A stretch of DNA of 44,683 nucleotides from a bacterium (GCA_030550175.1 JAUQPW010000042.1:1-44683), one strand, 5' to 3'. Positions 1 to 9,077 are shown, numbered from the stretch's first letter. Notes: a model not told the origin generated them from the sequence alone. Numbers and translations: made by a program.

Positions 1-180
1 CTCTGAAATATCCAGACTGGTAACCCACTCCCGGTCTAAAAAAAATCGGGTTAAATTACCGATTGCACAGCCTACTTCCAGGATTCTCTTTCCCAAGAAA
101 GGAGCAATATTTTCATAAATCCAGGTATTATAATTTTCTGCTTTGGCTAAACGGTTTTGAATTTCCAGGCCGGCTTCCAT
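1..180 (-). CDS. Class I SAM-dependent methyltransferase, N-terminal part (runs off left edge)
   Basis: The first 60 codons of a gene continue past the left edge. The translation begins MEAGLEIQNRLAKAENYNTW and contains ILEVGCAIGNLTRFF at about residues 33-47. This is motif I of the Rossmann-fold methyltransferases, the glycine-rich loop that holds S-adenosylmethionine. It is followed by SLDIS, where the acidic residue at the end of strand beta-2 would contact the ribose. The substrate cannot be told from this part. The ATG at 180 is the first in frame. A good AGGAGG sits about 20 bases upstream, too far for ideal use, so the true start could be a non-ATG codon a few residues earlier. Confidence 0.75.
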   Translation of the reverse strand, partial: MEAGLEIQNRLAKAENYNTWIYENIAPFLGKRILEVGCAIGNLTRFFLDREWVTSLDISE

Positions 181-278
181 ATTGGGGATTGTTATAATAC
201 ATCCTCCTGGGAAAGTCAAGGGATTAAAAAAATTTCTTGAAGAAAGCCATCTGGGAAATTCCTCACGGTGTAATTCCT

Positions 279-950
279 CTATTTATTTCCCTGTCCCTGG
301 GATTCTCCCGATTCGGACCTGGTTCTACTTTGCTTTAGGATGGCTATGACCTCTTCATCGGAGACTTGTGAGAAGTCCTGGAAAAATTCCCCGATGGCAT
401 AAAAAAAGGTAGGGGTTTGCAAACAAACGACCTCATCGGCTTCTTCTTCGATTCGTTGGAGCGTTTCAGGGGGGGCTACTGCGGTGGCAACGATGAGTTT
501 GGCGGGATTTTTAGCCCGTAGGGCACGTAATGCAGCAATCACGGTAGATCCGGTGGCAATGCCATCGTCTACCACGATCACAATACGATGAGCCGGATCA
601 ATGGGTGGATGTACAGGCGTATACAGACTACGGCGCTTACGTAGAGTTTCCAGCTGTCTTTGTTTTTCTGCTTCAAGATATTCCTCAGGAATCCTGAGAA
701 CGCGGGCATATTCTCCCAGATAAACATGGCCTGTTTCATCTATGGAGCCGATGGCCAACTCGGGCTGGTTTGGGGCCCTCAGCTTTCGCACCAATACCAC
801 ATCTAGTTCACCGTCCAGGGCATCCGCAATAATCTTACCCATCGGTACAGCACCTCTTGGAACGGCCAGTACTAGAGGGTTTTGACCTTTGTACTTAATC
901 AGCTTCTCTGCCAGCAAGCGGGCAGCCTGTTCTCGATTTTGGAATAACAT
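279..950 (-). CDS. Phosphoribosyltransferase-fold protein
   Basis: The 223-aa soluble protein has the type I phosphoribosyltransferase fold. The PRPP-binding loop is VIVVDDGIATGST at residues 124-136, with the two acidic residues followed by the phosphate loop. An N-terminal VPRGAVPMG (30-38) and RKLRAPNQPELAIGSI (55-70) are typical of the predicted phosphoribosyltransferases of unknown substrate that are often found near DNA-repair or heat-shock genes. The last 15 residues are polar and probably disordered. The start is supported by AGAGGTGA just upstream of the ATG. The LigD-type polymerase gene lies upstream on the same strand, separated by about 180 bases, so the two may share a transcript. 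The substrate base is unknown. Confidence 0.85.
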   Translation of the reverse strand: MLFQNREQAARLLAEKLIKYKGQNPLVLAVPRGAVPMGKIIADALDGELDVVLVRKLRAPNQPELAIGSIDETGHVYLGEYARVLRIPEEYLEAEKQRQLETLRKRRSLYTPVHPPIDPAHRIVIVVDDGIATGSTVIAALRALRAKNPAKLIVATAVAPPETLQRIEEEADEVVCLQTPTFFYAIGEFFQDFSQVSDEEVIAILKQSRTRSESGESQGQGNK

Positions 951-1132
951 AGTCTCACCTCTTTGAAACCAAAAATAATAGGCTCATCGTCTTATACCCA
1001 TTCGCCAGGCTAAAATAGAAGCGTAAAAAGCAGATTGCCTCATTCCTGTTGCCCGGCTCTGAACCCCAGCTCGTATCGTTCCTCGCAGGGATAATCTCCT
1101 TCCCAACTTCGATTCAGACTATAGATGACTTC

Positions 1133-2032
1133 TTAACTGCAGGGAAGGTGTTGGCCTCCATGTAGTACCGGTGCAAATAGATCCTGGACCTTTTGCAAGC
1201 GCCGAGGGATACTTTTCAAGGTGAAATCTGAGGGGGTTAACCGACCTTCTTCCACCTCTTTCCAGCTTAAGGGTGTGGAAACGGGTGCACCCGGATAGGC
1301 CCTCAAGGTATAAGGCGCAGCCGTATTACGACCTATACTATTCTGGGCATAATCAATAGTAACCTGTCGACTCTGATGGGTAGCTCCATGGGCTATGGTG
1401 ATAAGATCCGGATACGCAGTAGCGAGTTGCTTGGCGAGGTTTTTTACCCAGCTACGTACGGCTTCAAAGGAATAACCAGGGGCTAAAGGGAGGTAAACAT
1501 GGAGACCCCTTCCTCCACTGGTCTTGGGATAGCTCTTTAATCCCATTCGGTCTAAGGTATCTTGGAGCCGCAGTGCTGCCTGCAAAACGTCTGCAAAACT
1601 GGCCTCTTCTCCGGGATCTAAATCCAAAATCACCATATCCGGTTGTGCAAGGTCAGGCCCATGGGATCCCCATAAGTGGAATTCAATACTACCCAAATTG
1701 GCCAACCAAATCAATCCTGCTGCATTATCTACCAGGGGTAGTTGGATGACGTACTTGGCTGTTTTAGGGCGATACTTTATGCTACGAAACCACTCTGGAG
1801 CCTTTTCAGGTAAGTCTCGTTGGTAATAAGAGAACCCGTGGATACCATCGGGAAAGACCCGCAACGTAACAGGTCTATTCTTGAAATAAGGAAGCATCAC
1901 AGGGGCTACGTTCAGATAATACTGCAACATATCCCCTTTAGTTAGACCCTCTTCGGGCCAGAAAGGTTTGTCCAGATTGGATACGGTTATCGTTTGTTCT
2001 GCTATCTGCCAGGTAGAAGAGATTTCACGCAT
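1133..2032 (-). CDS. Stand-alone LigD-type DNA polymerase/primase (NHEJ polymerase domain)
   Basis: The 299-aa protein matches the polymerase (primase-like) domain of bacterial non-homologous end-joining LigD. That domain adds nucleotides or ribonucleotides at broken DNA ends. The N-terminal LDKPFWPEEGLTKGDML (20-36) is the usual opening. The catalytic acidic pair is in ILDLDPG (D137 and D139). The nucleotide-binding TSGGRGLHVYLPL spans 171-183, and the third carboxylate is D227 in VTIDYAQN. No ligase, phosphoesterase or Ku gene is in the window, so this is the stand-alone type that works with separately encoded partners. The length is normal for that type. The ATG at 2032 is the only plausible start. 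Confidence 0.93.
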   Translation of the reverse strand: MREISSTWQIAEQTITVSNLDKPFWPEEGLTKGDMLQYYLNVAPVMLPYFKNRPVTLRVFPDGIHGFSYYQRDLPEKAPEWFRSIKYRPKTAKYVIQLPLVDNAAGLIWLANLGSIEFHLWGSHGPDLAQPDMVILDLDPGEEASFADVLQAALRLQDTLDRMGLKSYPKTSGGRGLHVYLPLAPGYSFEAVRSWVKNLAKQLATAYPDLITIAHGATHQSRQVTIDYAQNSIGRNTAAPYTLRAYPGAPVSTPLSWKEVEEGRLTPSDFTLKSIPRRLQKVQDLFAPVLHGGQHLPCS

Positions 2033-2563
2033 CTATGGATATTCCCTCCCAATTATATAGAATTTTCCTGACATAAGGGCTATTCCTCATAAAGAAGTGG
2101 TAACGACTTGTTTATTAAACAATCTGGCTAGCAGTAAGATAACAATATTTTCACTGTAAATTCAATAAAATTAATTACGATATCTATTCAGGCAATTTTT
2201 TAGGATGAACGGAAAAATATTAACCTCTTTTGGATCCTCCGAAGTTTTGGATGCTTCTTCCATGGAAAGGTGGGATAATTTCACAATTAATTGGTAAATG
2301 ACCTCAAACATTCATTTAATGATCTATTTATTGCCAACTAAGATTTTTGTACTATATACTATTGGTAGATTCTTCTTTTAGAAGTTGGGTAGTAATTCTT
2401 TAAATTGGAAGGAAGGATGGAAAAAGCAGATTACTTTATCACTATCCTGGCTCAGCGTGACAGATAAATCCTGTCAATGGGATAGGAGAAGCCTGAGAAG
2501 GAATAAAGAGCACAAACTGGAACCGCAGGGCCTCTCCTTATTTGATACATAGGAGGCAACACG
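2033..2563. other. Intergenic region between divergent genes
   Basis: About 530 bases without a convincing gene, AT-rich in its left two thirds. It holds a candidate promoter for the lipoprotein gene (2331-2360), which implies a leader of about 200 bases. The leader includes a very short ATG reading frame (2417-2467, 16 codons) and a small TGACAG/CTGTCA hairpin near 2459. The antisense ORF at 2452-2655 overlaps the lipoprotein start and is not credible. Confidence 0.5.
2331..2360 (+). promoter_or_regulatory. Candidate sigma-70 promoter for the lipoprotein gene
   Basis: TTGCCA (2331-2336), an 18-base spacer and TATACT (2355-2360) resemble a housekeeping promoter pointing at the lipoprotein gene at 2564. 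The long leader that results is unproven. Confidence 0.4.
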
Positions 2564-2950
2564 ATGAGAAGATCCAATTTAATTTTGTTAATTATGGGTG
2601 TTTTACTCTGGATAGCAGGTTGTGCTGGATATCGTACCCAAACTGGAGCCGCCATAGGTGCTGGAGCTGGAGCCTTAGCCGGTCAAGCCATTGGGCATAG
2701 TACTGAGAGCACCTTAATCGGTACGGCGTTAGGTGGATTAACCGGGGCTGTAATAGGAAATGCCATGGATACCTACGATGCTCAAAGATACGGCTATCGT
2801 TACAGTCCCCCGCCGGCCGGTCCTGATCTTGGTTATTCTGCTTATACTCCAGGCTACGGTCGTTGGGTAACCATTCCCGGGCAGTGGGTCAATGGGCAAT
2901 GGGTTCCGGAACATCAGGTATGGGTACCCGCAGGAAATCCAGGACGGTAA
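2564..2950 (+). CDS. Glycine-zipper lipoprotein with WxxPGxW repeats
   Basis: The 128-aa precursor starts with a basic and hydrophobic signal peptide and a lipobox ending at Cys20 (WIAGC), so it should be lipidated and exported, probably to the outer membrane. Residues 28-66 are a glycine zipper: GAAIGAGAGALAGQAIG and a second GTALGGLTGAVIGNAM. This pattern is seen in the Gly-zipper_2TM/Omp families. The C-terminal part carries WVTIPGQWVNGQWVPEHQVW, a repeat found in other envelope proteins. AGGAGG about 8 bases before the ATG gives a strong start. A perfect terminator hairpin directly abuts the stop codon, so the gene is probably highly and separately expressed. The role is likely envelope structure or stress, by family only. 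Confidence 0.88.
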   Translation: MRRSNLILLIMGVLLWIAGCAGYRTQTGAAIGAGAGALAGQAIGHSTESTLIGTALGGLTGAVIGNAMDTYDAQRYGYRYSPPPAGPDLGYSAYTPGYGRWVTIPGQWVNGQWVPEHQVWVPAGNPGR

Positions 2951-2993
2951 AGCTAAAACTCCCTTCAAGGAGAAGGGAGTTTTAGCTTTTTTA
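2951..2993 (+). terminator. Strong intrinsic terminator after the lipoprotein gene
   Basis: AGCTAAAACTCCCTTC (2951-2966) pairs perfectly over 16 bases with 2972-2987 around a 5-base loop, and a run of T follows. It begins one base after the lipoprotein stop codon. The next gene's ATG is only seven bases beyond the T-run. Confidence 0.93.
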
Positions 2994-2999
2994 AAGATT

Positions 3000-4136
3000 A
3001 TGGAAAAAGAAAACAGAGGTGGATTTAAGCTTTTTAAAATAGCCGGAATTCAGATCACTCTGGATTATTCCTGGCTTATTATTTTTGTATTGGTTTTGTG
3101 GAGCCTTTCCTCCGGCTACTTCCCCCATCATTACCCGGGTCAGGATATACAAACTTATTGGATTGCCGGATTTATTGCTGCGATTCTCTTCTTTTTTTCA
3201 ATTCTGGCCCATGAACTTTCCCATTCCCTGGTAGCTATCCATTCCGGGATTAAGATTCCGGAAATTACCCTCTTTATTTTCGGGGGTGTTTCTCGACTTT
3301 CTGAAGAAGCGGATGATCCTAAAACTGAATTAAAAATTGCCCTGGCAGGACCTTTGAGTAGTTTTGCTCTGGCCTTACTTTTCCTGGGGGTTAAGCTAAC
3401 CTTAGAAGAAAAGCAGTCCTCCATGTTCGTGGCTATTTTCGATTACCTGTCCTGGATTAACATAGCCCTCGGTATCTTTAATCTCATTCCCGGGTTTCCG
3501 TTGGATGGGGGTCGTGTTTTACGGGCTCTCTGGTGGTGGAAGACCGGCTCCCTGAAACAGGCTACCAAAGTGGCTTCAGATATGGGAAAGGGGTTTGCTT
3601 TAGCCCTTATGGTTTTGGGAGGGCTTCAAATTTTTACCGGATCTTTGATTGGAGGTTTATGGTTCATTTTTATCGGCATGTTCCTCCGGGGAGTTGCCGA
3701 GAGCGGCTATCAGGAAATGGTTATGAAACAGGCTCTGGAAGGGGTCCAGGTCCAGGAAGTGATGATTCCCGAAGTCGTCAGTGTGCAACCCAATCTCCCC
3801 TTAAATCGCCTGATTAAGGACTATTTCTTTCGATATGGATATCGAGGATTTCCTGTAATTCAGGAAGGAGCTGTGCTGGGAGTAGTCTCCCTTTCTAATG
3901 TGAAGGATATTCCTGAAACAGAACAGCAGACCCGAACCGTGGCAGAAGTTATGACGCCCATCAGCGATAAAATTACGATTCCCCCAGAAACTCCTTTGAC
4001 AGAGGCCCTGCAGAAGATGATCCGCGAAGAAATTGGCCGCCTTTTAGTCGTGCAATCAAATCAAAAGATGGTCGGCATGATTACGAAAAATGGACTCCTC
4101 CGTTTTCTGGAGATTAAGCGCATTCTGGAAGGATAA
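3000..4136 (+). CDS. Site-2-type M50 metalloprotease with two CBS domains
   Basis: The 378-aa integral membrane zinc protease has HELSH at residues 71-75 (zinc ligands and catalytic Glu). NLIPGFPLDGGR at 161-172 contains the third zinc ligand Asp. Transmembrane segments lie around 24-38, 55-70, 113-131, 150-165 and 200-230. Two CBS domains follow at about 251-305 and 313-375, the usual layout of the Rip3-like or CBS-type S2P branch. They probably sense an adenine nucleotide. Such proteases cut membrane-embedded substrates. The start at 3000 gives the family's usual N-terminus (GIQITLDYSWLIIF). The reading frame is open back to 2892, but that part overlaps the lipoprotein gene. There is no good ribosome-binding site, and a strong terminator ends seven bases upstream. 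Confidence 0.9.
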   Translation: MEKENRGGFKLFKIAGIQITLDYSWLIIFVLVLWSLSSGYFPHHYPGQDIQTYWIAGFIAAILFFFSILAHELSHSLVAIHSGIKIPEITLFIFGGVSRLSEEADDPKTELKIALAGPLSSFALALLFLGVKLTLEEKQSSMFVAIFDYLSWINIALGIFNLIPGFPLDGGRVLRALWWWKTGSLKQATKVASDMGKGFALALMVLGGLQIFTGSLIGGLWFIFIGMFLRGVAESGYQEMVMKQALEGVQVQEVMIPEVVSVQPNLPLNRLIKDYFFRYGYRGFPVIQEGAVLGVVSLSNVKDIPETEQQTRTVAEVMTPISDKITIPPETPLTEALQKMIREEIGRLLVVQSNQKMVGMITKNGLLRFLEIKRILEG

Positions 4137-4196
4137 AGACTCTTCTTACTTATTTTTTTACCTGGCGACTTACCTTTTGAAGTCCTGATTTGGACT

Positions 4197-5066
4197 TTAC
4201 TCCAAACGTATGCCATGTATCCCCCGGTAGTCCGAAACCGGGGGAGAATTCCAGCCCTTCAACAATTCCGGGTCTACCCGATACACTTCTACTCTAACGG
4301 GCCGACAAACGGAAAGGGGATCTGCGGCATGGGGTCCCCAGATAGGAATGGACATGCCCCCCTCTGTCCCCCCGCCCCCCTTTCATCCCCCCGCGTGCGG
4401 GGGGACAGAGGGGGGCGGGGGGACAGGTTGAAGTAAATCAATTTCGGCAAAGAACTCAAAGTAATCTCCCTTTTTAGCCGGGCAGGGCTTAACAAAATAT
4501 TGATGACCTTCCCGGGTCAGCCCGGTAACCTGGAAGATATTGAGTACATCGTGTACATCCCCTTCATGGAGACGATAAGGGATCATGGCCCGTACAAGGT
4601 TTGAATGACAACAAACGTCCAACTCTTCGCTGGTTAACATCTTATGAACATAAGGATCGCAACGTGTTCCCAGCAGATCATGACACCCTGCCCTATCTTC
4701 GTCAATGCCGTAGTTAATGCTATCGCCGATAACCGTCGCCATAGGGCGCAAATAAGGCAGACACGACCAGAATCGATCAAATACTTTCATGTGGGCACTA
4801 TGCAGTTGCTTGGTACGCGCCGCCCAGAAACGCTCGCGGGGATTATGTAAATTCCACGCATTAAAATCTACAACCTGAGGCCCTTCGATGGCTACAATCC
4901 GACAGATTTGGCCTGCTTCCATGGGCCACGCTTTACCGGAACGGATCGGTACCGTGAATTTATTAACCAGGGTACGCCGTTCAACTTCACTCCCCAGACG
5001 ACCATAAAAGGTTTGATCCACCAGAAGAGGTGAACCGGCTCTAGGTTCATAAAGTGGACTGGGCAT
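4197..5066 (-). pseudogene. DUF1989 (urea carboxylase-associated) gene broken by a palindrome
   Basis: The N-terminal two thirds read as a DUF1989 protein: RIVAIEGPQVVDFNAWN, ERFWAARTKQLHSAH, RPMATVIGD, then CHDLLGTRCDPY and GDYFEFFAEIDLL. Just after FFAEIDLL the frame enters the GC-rich palindrome at 4356-4426 and hits a stop at about 4383. Beyond the palindrome the family's C-terminus resumes in another frame: IPIWGPHAADPLSVCRPVRV, then VEVYRVDPELLKGWN and SDYRGIHGIRLE, stopping at 4197-4199. So the gene was full length and was interrupted. DUF1989 proteins occur next to urea carboxylase, but the exact reaction is uncertain. The start is taken as the ATG at 5066. An ATG at 5123 would add an AT-rich leader rich in Phe and Tyr. 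Whether the truncated product works is unknown. Confidence 0.85.
4356..4426. repeat. GC-rich palindromic element inside the DUF1989 gene
   Basis: GCCCCCCTCTGTCCCCCCGC at 4356-4375 is perfectly inverted at 4397-4416. An inner degenerate copy lies at 4376-4394 and another partial copy follows to 4426. It can fold as a very stable hairpin. It resembles the intergenic palindrome near 37629-37669. Confidence 0.88.
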
Positions 5067-5134
5067 TGGACTCTTTAAAACAGTAAAATAAAAAAAATAA
5101 ATAAATAATAAATCCTCTGACATCCGGGAGACAC

Positions 5135-5163
5135 ATTATACAAAAAATAATAAGGTCAAGCAA
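5135..5163 (-). promoter_or_regulatory. Candidate sigma-70 promoter for the DUF1989 gene
   Basis: On the minus strand TTGCTT (5163-5158), a 17-base spacer and a consensus TATAAT (5140-5135) precede the gene. The inferred RNA start at about 5128 leaves only about 5 bases before the ATG at 5123, but about 60 bases before the ATG at 5066. This favours the shorter protein. Confidence 0.55.
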
Positions 5164-5421
5164 AAATCTATTATCTTGTTAATTTTAATAGGTTTTACTC
5201 CCGTTCTGATGGGCTTTGATGAAGAACTCCTTGCCATAACAGTCTGGAGTCTCAGGATTAACCGGAAACAGTATTATTAAACGGCCCAAGATCTCACCCT
5301 TATCCTGGCGCCTAGTTTGATGCCTATAGGGACCGCCCCACCCTAACCCTTCCCGTTGGTTTATCATAGCGGGCTTAGCCGGCGGGATCTGGAAGATAGT
5401 GGGAAAGATCGAAGGTTCTAA

Positions 5422-8196
5422 CTACTGAAACTCTGGAGTCAGCCCGGTATCTGTGGGAGGTATCTTTTTGACATTTAACACTCCCTTCAAAGCGGTAAGA
5501 TCTACGGGTTTTGTAAAATGATAATCAAATCCCGTTTCCCGAGATCGGTGCCGGGCTTCTTCTCCGTATCCAGTCAGGGCCACAAGTAAAATTTCCTGTC
5601 CCCGTTCTCCTTGTCTGATTTGTCTTGCCACTTCATAGCCCTCCATATCCGGAAGACCGATATCCAATATGACCACTTCGGGTTGGTAGTGGATAACAGT
5701 TTCCAGTGCCGAGGAGCCATCTGAAGCAACCTTTACCTCGTGACCCCATTGTTTCAAGAGTTCACCGAGAGTTTCCAATGCGGTGACATCATCATCTACC
5801 ACGAGGATTTTTCTTCTTTTACCTCGAGTTAGCGGAATTGGACTTTCCAAGGCAGACCCTTCCATTTTAGATACAAAGCCCAAATGGGCCGGGAGACGTA
5901 CTACAAATTCACTTCCCCGACCCACACCTTCGCTATAAGCAACGACACTCCCTCCATGCAGTTGTACCAGATATTGAACGAGTGTGAGACCAATTCCCAG
6001 GCCTCCCTCGGAACGATCCAGAGAACGATCAACCTGAACATAGAGATCAAAAATACGGGGTAAGAGTTCTACCGGGATACCAATCCCTGTATCCCGTACT
6101 CGAAGTACGATCTCCTTACCTTCTTGAACGGCTGTTAACCAGATACGTCCCCCGGGATCTGTATATTTTGCCGCGTTGTTTAATAGATTAACAAGGATCT
6201 GTTCCATTCGAACAGGATCTGCAATGAGCCATAAAGGTTCTTCGGGCAAGGATATCAACAGGTGATGTTCGCGGGACTCGACGGAGAAACGGGCAGTTTC
6301 AACGGCCCTGGATATTATTGTGGAGAGTTCCAGGAGTTCTTTTCGAAGTGTAATCTTACCCCGGGTGATCCGGGAGATATCTAACAGGTCATCAACCAGC
6401 CGGGTTAAAGACTGGGTTTGTCGCACTAAAATATCCAGAGCTCGGGAAAGATACCCGGGATCCTCGCTATGTTGACGAATCAGTTCCAGAGTGTTAGAAA
6501 TAGAAGCCAGGGGATTTCGTAGTTCATGGGCCAGCATGGTTAGGAATTCATCCTTACGTCGATCGGCCTCTATTAAGGCTTTAGCTTGTTCCCGAAGCTC
6601 ATTCTCTAATCGTTTTCGCTCGGTGATATCGTAGAAAGTCATCACACCGGCTATGATTTGTCCATCACGGTTACGGATTGGAGCAGAGCTAATCCGCAGA
6701 GTACCCAGAGTATTGTCACTCCGAAGAAAGTCGATTTCTTCTCCCATCACCTCTTCACCCCTCTGAATGGACCTTGCTATCGGCCATTCTTCAGGTGTAT
6801 AGGATCGACCATCAGCATGAAAACCTTTGTTTTCGCAGTATTCTCTGATGTTAGAAAATGGGAGAAGAGGATGGCTTAAAATATGCTTCATTTGGTTATT
6901 GCTAAGGATAAACCTCCCCGAAGGGGCTTCGGCGATAATGATACCGGCCGGGATTTGGTTCAATACTTCCTCTAAAAACCTTTGCTGGGCCGTAAGTTCT
7001 TTCCTCAAGGTATTAATTCGATCCGCCAATCCCAGGGATAGCAGTACAACTTCCAAAGCTGAGCCGATTTGAAGGCCCCAACTGGTGAGAAAATTATAAG
7101 GTAAAACCCCAAAGTTTTTCATTGCAAAGACTGAAACTCCAAAAAGTAAGGCAGACCAAGCAATGACATAATAATAAGCCGGGCGATACCCCCGCATCAG
7201 GCAGATAAAGCCAGCTATCCATACAAGTATAGCAGAAGCAGCCAGTAAATTGGCCAGTCGAATACTTAAAGAATATTTTATAAAAGGAGAAGATAATACT
7301 CCAACCCCGGCCATAAACAATAAAACACGTAAAATTTTATCGAAAACAGGGGTGTTGTGGGGGGTATCCAGAAAAGATCGACTAAACTGTAATCCCCACA
7401 GGTAGGCCAGACAAAAGAAAAATGGAAGGCTTATATTGGCCCACGAGGGTTTATGGGGCCACAAATACTGGAATGCCAAACCATTAAATATAAATAAAGC
7501 TAGCAGCCAGCTCGTATTAAACAGTACGTAATACAGATAGCTTTTGTCTCTAACCGAGGCAAAAATAAAGAGATTATAGACCAGCATGACCAGTATGGCC
7601 CCGTAATATATTCCCAATAAAGTCTGCTCCTGAGCCATCTTCTCGGCTAGAGGTACAGGGGACCACATCTTAAGGGGGAGATTCATAACTCCTTCGGTTT
7701 CAAACCGAATATAGTAGGTATGGGGACCCCCAGGACTCTCTTGAAGTCTAAAAAGGAAGTTTCTGTAATTAACCTCTCTGATATCAAAAGGGAGATGATC
7801 TCCGGTCCTTTTCAGGCGATACTGACCATCGGGTTGGGGAATATATAAGGCGATATCATCCAAGAGAGGATGGGCGATCTCAAGAAACCAGGGTACTTCT
7901 TTATCCAGTGGGTTGATGACCGCGAAGCGGATCCAGTAAACCGATGAAGTGAATCCAAAGGCCGGGAATTCTTCCTGAGAAGGTAAGAATAGAGCGGAGA
8001 TTTTATCTGAACTGACATCTTCCGGGGTCCATACCCTTGTTTTATCTTCTAAGATGTCGCTGCGGGTTCCCAGGGAATATCCGTTCAATTGCTCTCCGAT
8101 TACAACAGGCTCTGCAGCCATTAAGCTGGATATCCGTGGCAGAACCAACAAGAATGCTAAAAAAATTTTTATAAGCGGTAAAGATTTTTTTAGCAC
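5422..8196 (-). CDS. 7TM-DISM hybrid sensor histidine kinase with PAS and receiver domains
   Basis: The 924-aa inner-membrane signalling protein has these parts in order: a signal peptide (1-28), a periplasmic 7TMR-DISM extracellular domain (about 30-180), seven transmembrane helices (about 195-395), a PAS domain (about 407-525), HisKA with the phosphorylated H557 in MLAHELRNPL, HATPase with LLNNAAKYTD, DTGIGIP and GLGIGLTLV (about 660-770), and a receiver domain (796-908) with phospho-acceptor D845 and K896. It should sense an outside ligand, often a carbohydrate for DISM domains, and relay phosphate internally. No separate response regulator is adjacent, so its output partner is elsewhere. 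The start codon is GTG with AAGG about 10 bases upstream. About 200 bases with nothing evident separate it from the gene on its right. Confidence 0.93.
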   Translation of the reverse strand: MLKKSLPLIKIFLAFLLVLPRISSLMAAEPVVIGEQLNGYSLGTRSDILEDKTRVWTPEDVSSDKISALFLPSQEEFPAFGFTSSVYWIRFAVINPLDKEVPWFLEIAHPLLDDIALYIPQPDGQYRLKRTGDHLPFDIREVNYRNFLFRLQESPGGPHTYYIRFETEGVMNLPLKMWSPVPLAEKMAQEQTLLGIYYGAILVMLVYNLFIFASVRDKSYLYYVLFNTSWLLALFIFNGLAFQYLWPHKPSWANISLPFFFCLAYLWGLQFSRSFLDTPHNTPVFDKILRVLLFMAGVGVLSSPFIKYSLSIRLANLLAASAILVWIAGFICLMRGYRPAYYYVIAWSALLFGVSVFAMKNFGVLPYNFLTSWGLQIGSALEVVLLSLGLADRINTLRKELTAQQRFLEEVLNQIPAGIIIAEAPSGRFILSNNQMKHILSHPLLPFSNIREYCENKGFHADGRSYTPEEWPIARSIQRGEEVMGEEIDFLRSDNTLGTLRISSAPIRNRDGQIIAGVMTFYDITERKRLENELREQAKALIEADRRKDEFLTMLAHELRNPLASISNTLELIRQHSEDPGYLSRALDILVRQTQSLTRLVDDLLDISRITRGKITLRKELLELSTIISRAVETARFSVESREHHLLISLPEEPLWLIADPVRMEQILVNLLNNAAKYTDPGGRIWLTAVQEGKEIVLRVRDTGIGIPVELLPRIFDLYVQVDRSLDRSEGGLGIGLTLVQYLVQLHGGSVVAYSEGVGRGSEFVVRLPAHLGFVSKMEGSALESPIPLTRGKRRKILVVDDDVTALETLGELLKQWGHEVKVASDGSSALETVIHYQPEVVILDIGLPDMEGYEVARQIRQGERGQEILLVALTGYGEEARHRSRETGFDYHFTKPVDLTALKGVLNVKKIPPTDTGLTPEFQ

Positions 8197-8393
8197 GAAA
8201 ATACCTTAACAGGATGCAAAATACATGGCTTACCTGGAAACAAATAATCACAGAAATCCGATGCCTTGGCAAATGGGTACGTAAATAATTCCTCACTCGT
8301 CTTGCCGATTACTATATTTAAAATCTTCTAGGATGTCAAAAAAAATTGACCTGAAATTGAGAATTGGTTCTGAAATGTAGGACAGGTTTGGAG

Positions 8394-9077
8394 CTAATTG
8401 GTAACTTGCAAGAACTTAAGCTGTTCTTTAGCTTTTCCGGCCCATGCACCTCCAGGATCAGATTCGATGGATTGATTGAAACATTGTACAGCTTTGTCTT
8501 TTTCTTGTTGAGAGAGATAAATCATACCCAGGTGGAAGTATTGCTGACTTCGTAAAGCAGATTGCTCAGGGAAGGTGGATTGAATTGCTTTTGTAATCAA
8601 CTCTAAAGCTCTCTTCGAATTCCCGTTATAATAGTGGATCATTCCCAGGGTATCCAGACAGTAGGGCCGGTATTCCGAGGTCATATCAACACAATTCTCA
8701 ACGAGAGTTAAGGCAGTCTCCAAATTTTTCTTCTGTTCCACATATATCCAGGCCAGATTATTCCTTGCGATCCAGGAAGATTGATCGAGACGTAATGCTT
8801 GCTGGTAAGCTTTCTCTGCTTTAGGGTAATCTTTTACTTTGCTATAAACGTTTCCAAGGTTAATCCAAGCGGTAAGATAATTTTTTTGAATCTCAAGGGC
8901 CTTTTTATGGGCCTTAATGGCAAGTTCATATTGCGCCTGATTTTCATAGGTAACCCCCAGATCATTATACTCTTCCGGCGTGAGGAGAGGTTTCTGAGGT
9001 CTATACTTTAGGACTCCACATCCTTGAGAAACAAAAAAAATACAGCTCCAGATAAGGATCCAGGGATATATTCGCAT
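8394..9077 (-). CDS. TPR lipoprotein, third gene of the PA2779-type operon
   Basis: The 227-aa precursor has an N-terminal hydrophobic segment ending at Cys20 (VSQGC), a rather weak lipobox. At least four tetratricopeptide repeats follow: around 37-66 (YNDLGVTYENQAQYELAIKA), 67-99 (AWINLGNVYSKVKDYPKAEK), 101-135 and 175-210 (YFHLGMIYLSQQEKDKAVQC). TPRs form a helical scaffold that binds proteins. The gene starts five bases after the C39 peptidase stop codon and is surely in its operon. In the PA2778 family the C39 peptidase and TPRs form one polypeptide. Here they are separate genes, so this protein is probably the peptidase's partner at the membrane. Confidence 0.85.
   Translation of the reverse strand: MRIYPWILIWSCIFFVSQGCGVLKYRPQKPLLTPEEYNDLGVTYENQAQYELAIKAHKKALEIQKNYLTAWINLGNVYSKVKDYPKAEKAYQQALRLDQSSWIARNNLAWIYVEQKKNLETALTLVENCVDMTSEYRPYCLDTLGMIHYYNGNSKRALELITKAIQSTFPEQSALRSQQYFHLGMIYLSQQEKDKAVQCFNQSIESDPGGAWAGKAKEQLKFLQVTN

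Noticed and set aside
1133..2032. LigD gene as a truncated pseudogene lacking ligase and nuclease domains
   Set aside because: Stand-alone polymerase-domain proteins of this length are common, and all three catalytic Asp residues are present.
2452..2968. Minus-strand ORFs across the lipoprotein gene
   Set aside because: They are antisense to a gene with a strong ribosome-binding site, signal peptide and terminator.
5185..5367. 60-aa minus-strand ORF between DUF1989 and the histidine kinase
   Set aside because: It has no family, no good start site and no neighbour link. It may be chance or a worn gene fragment.
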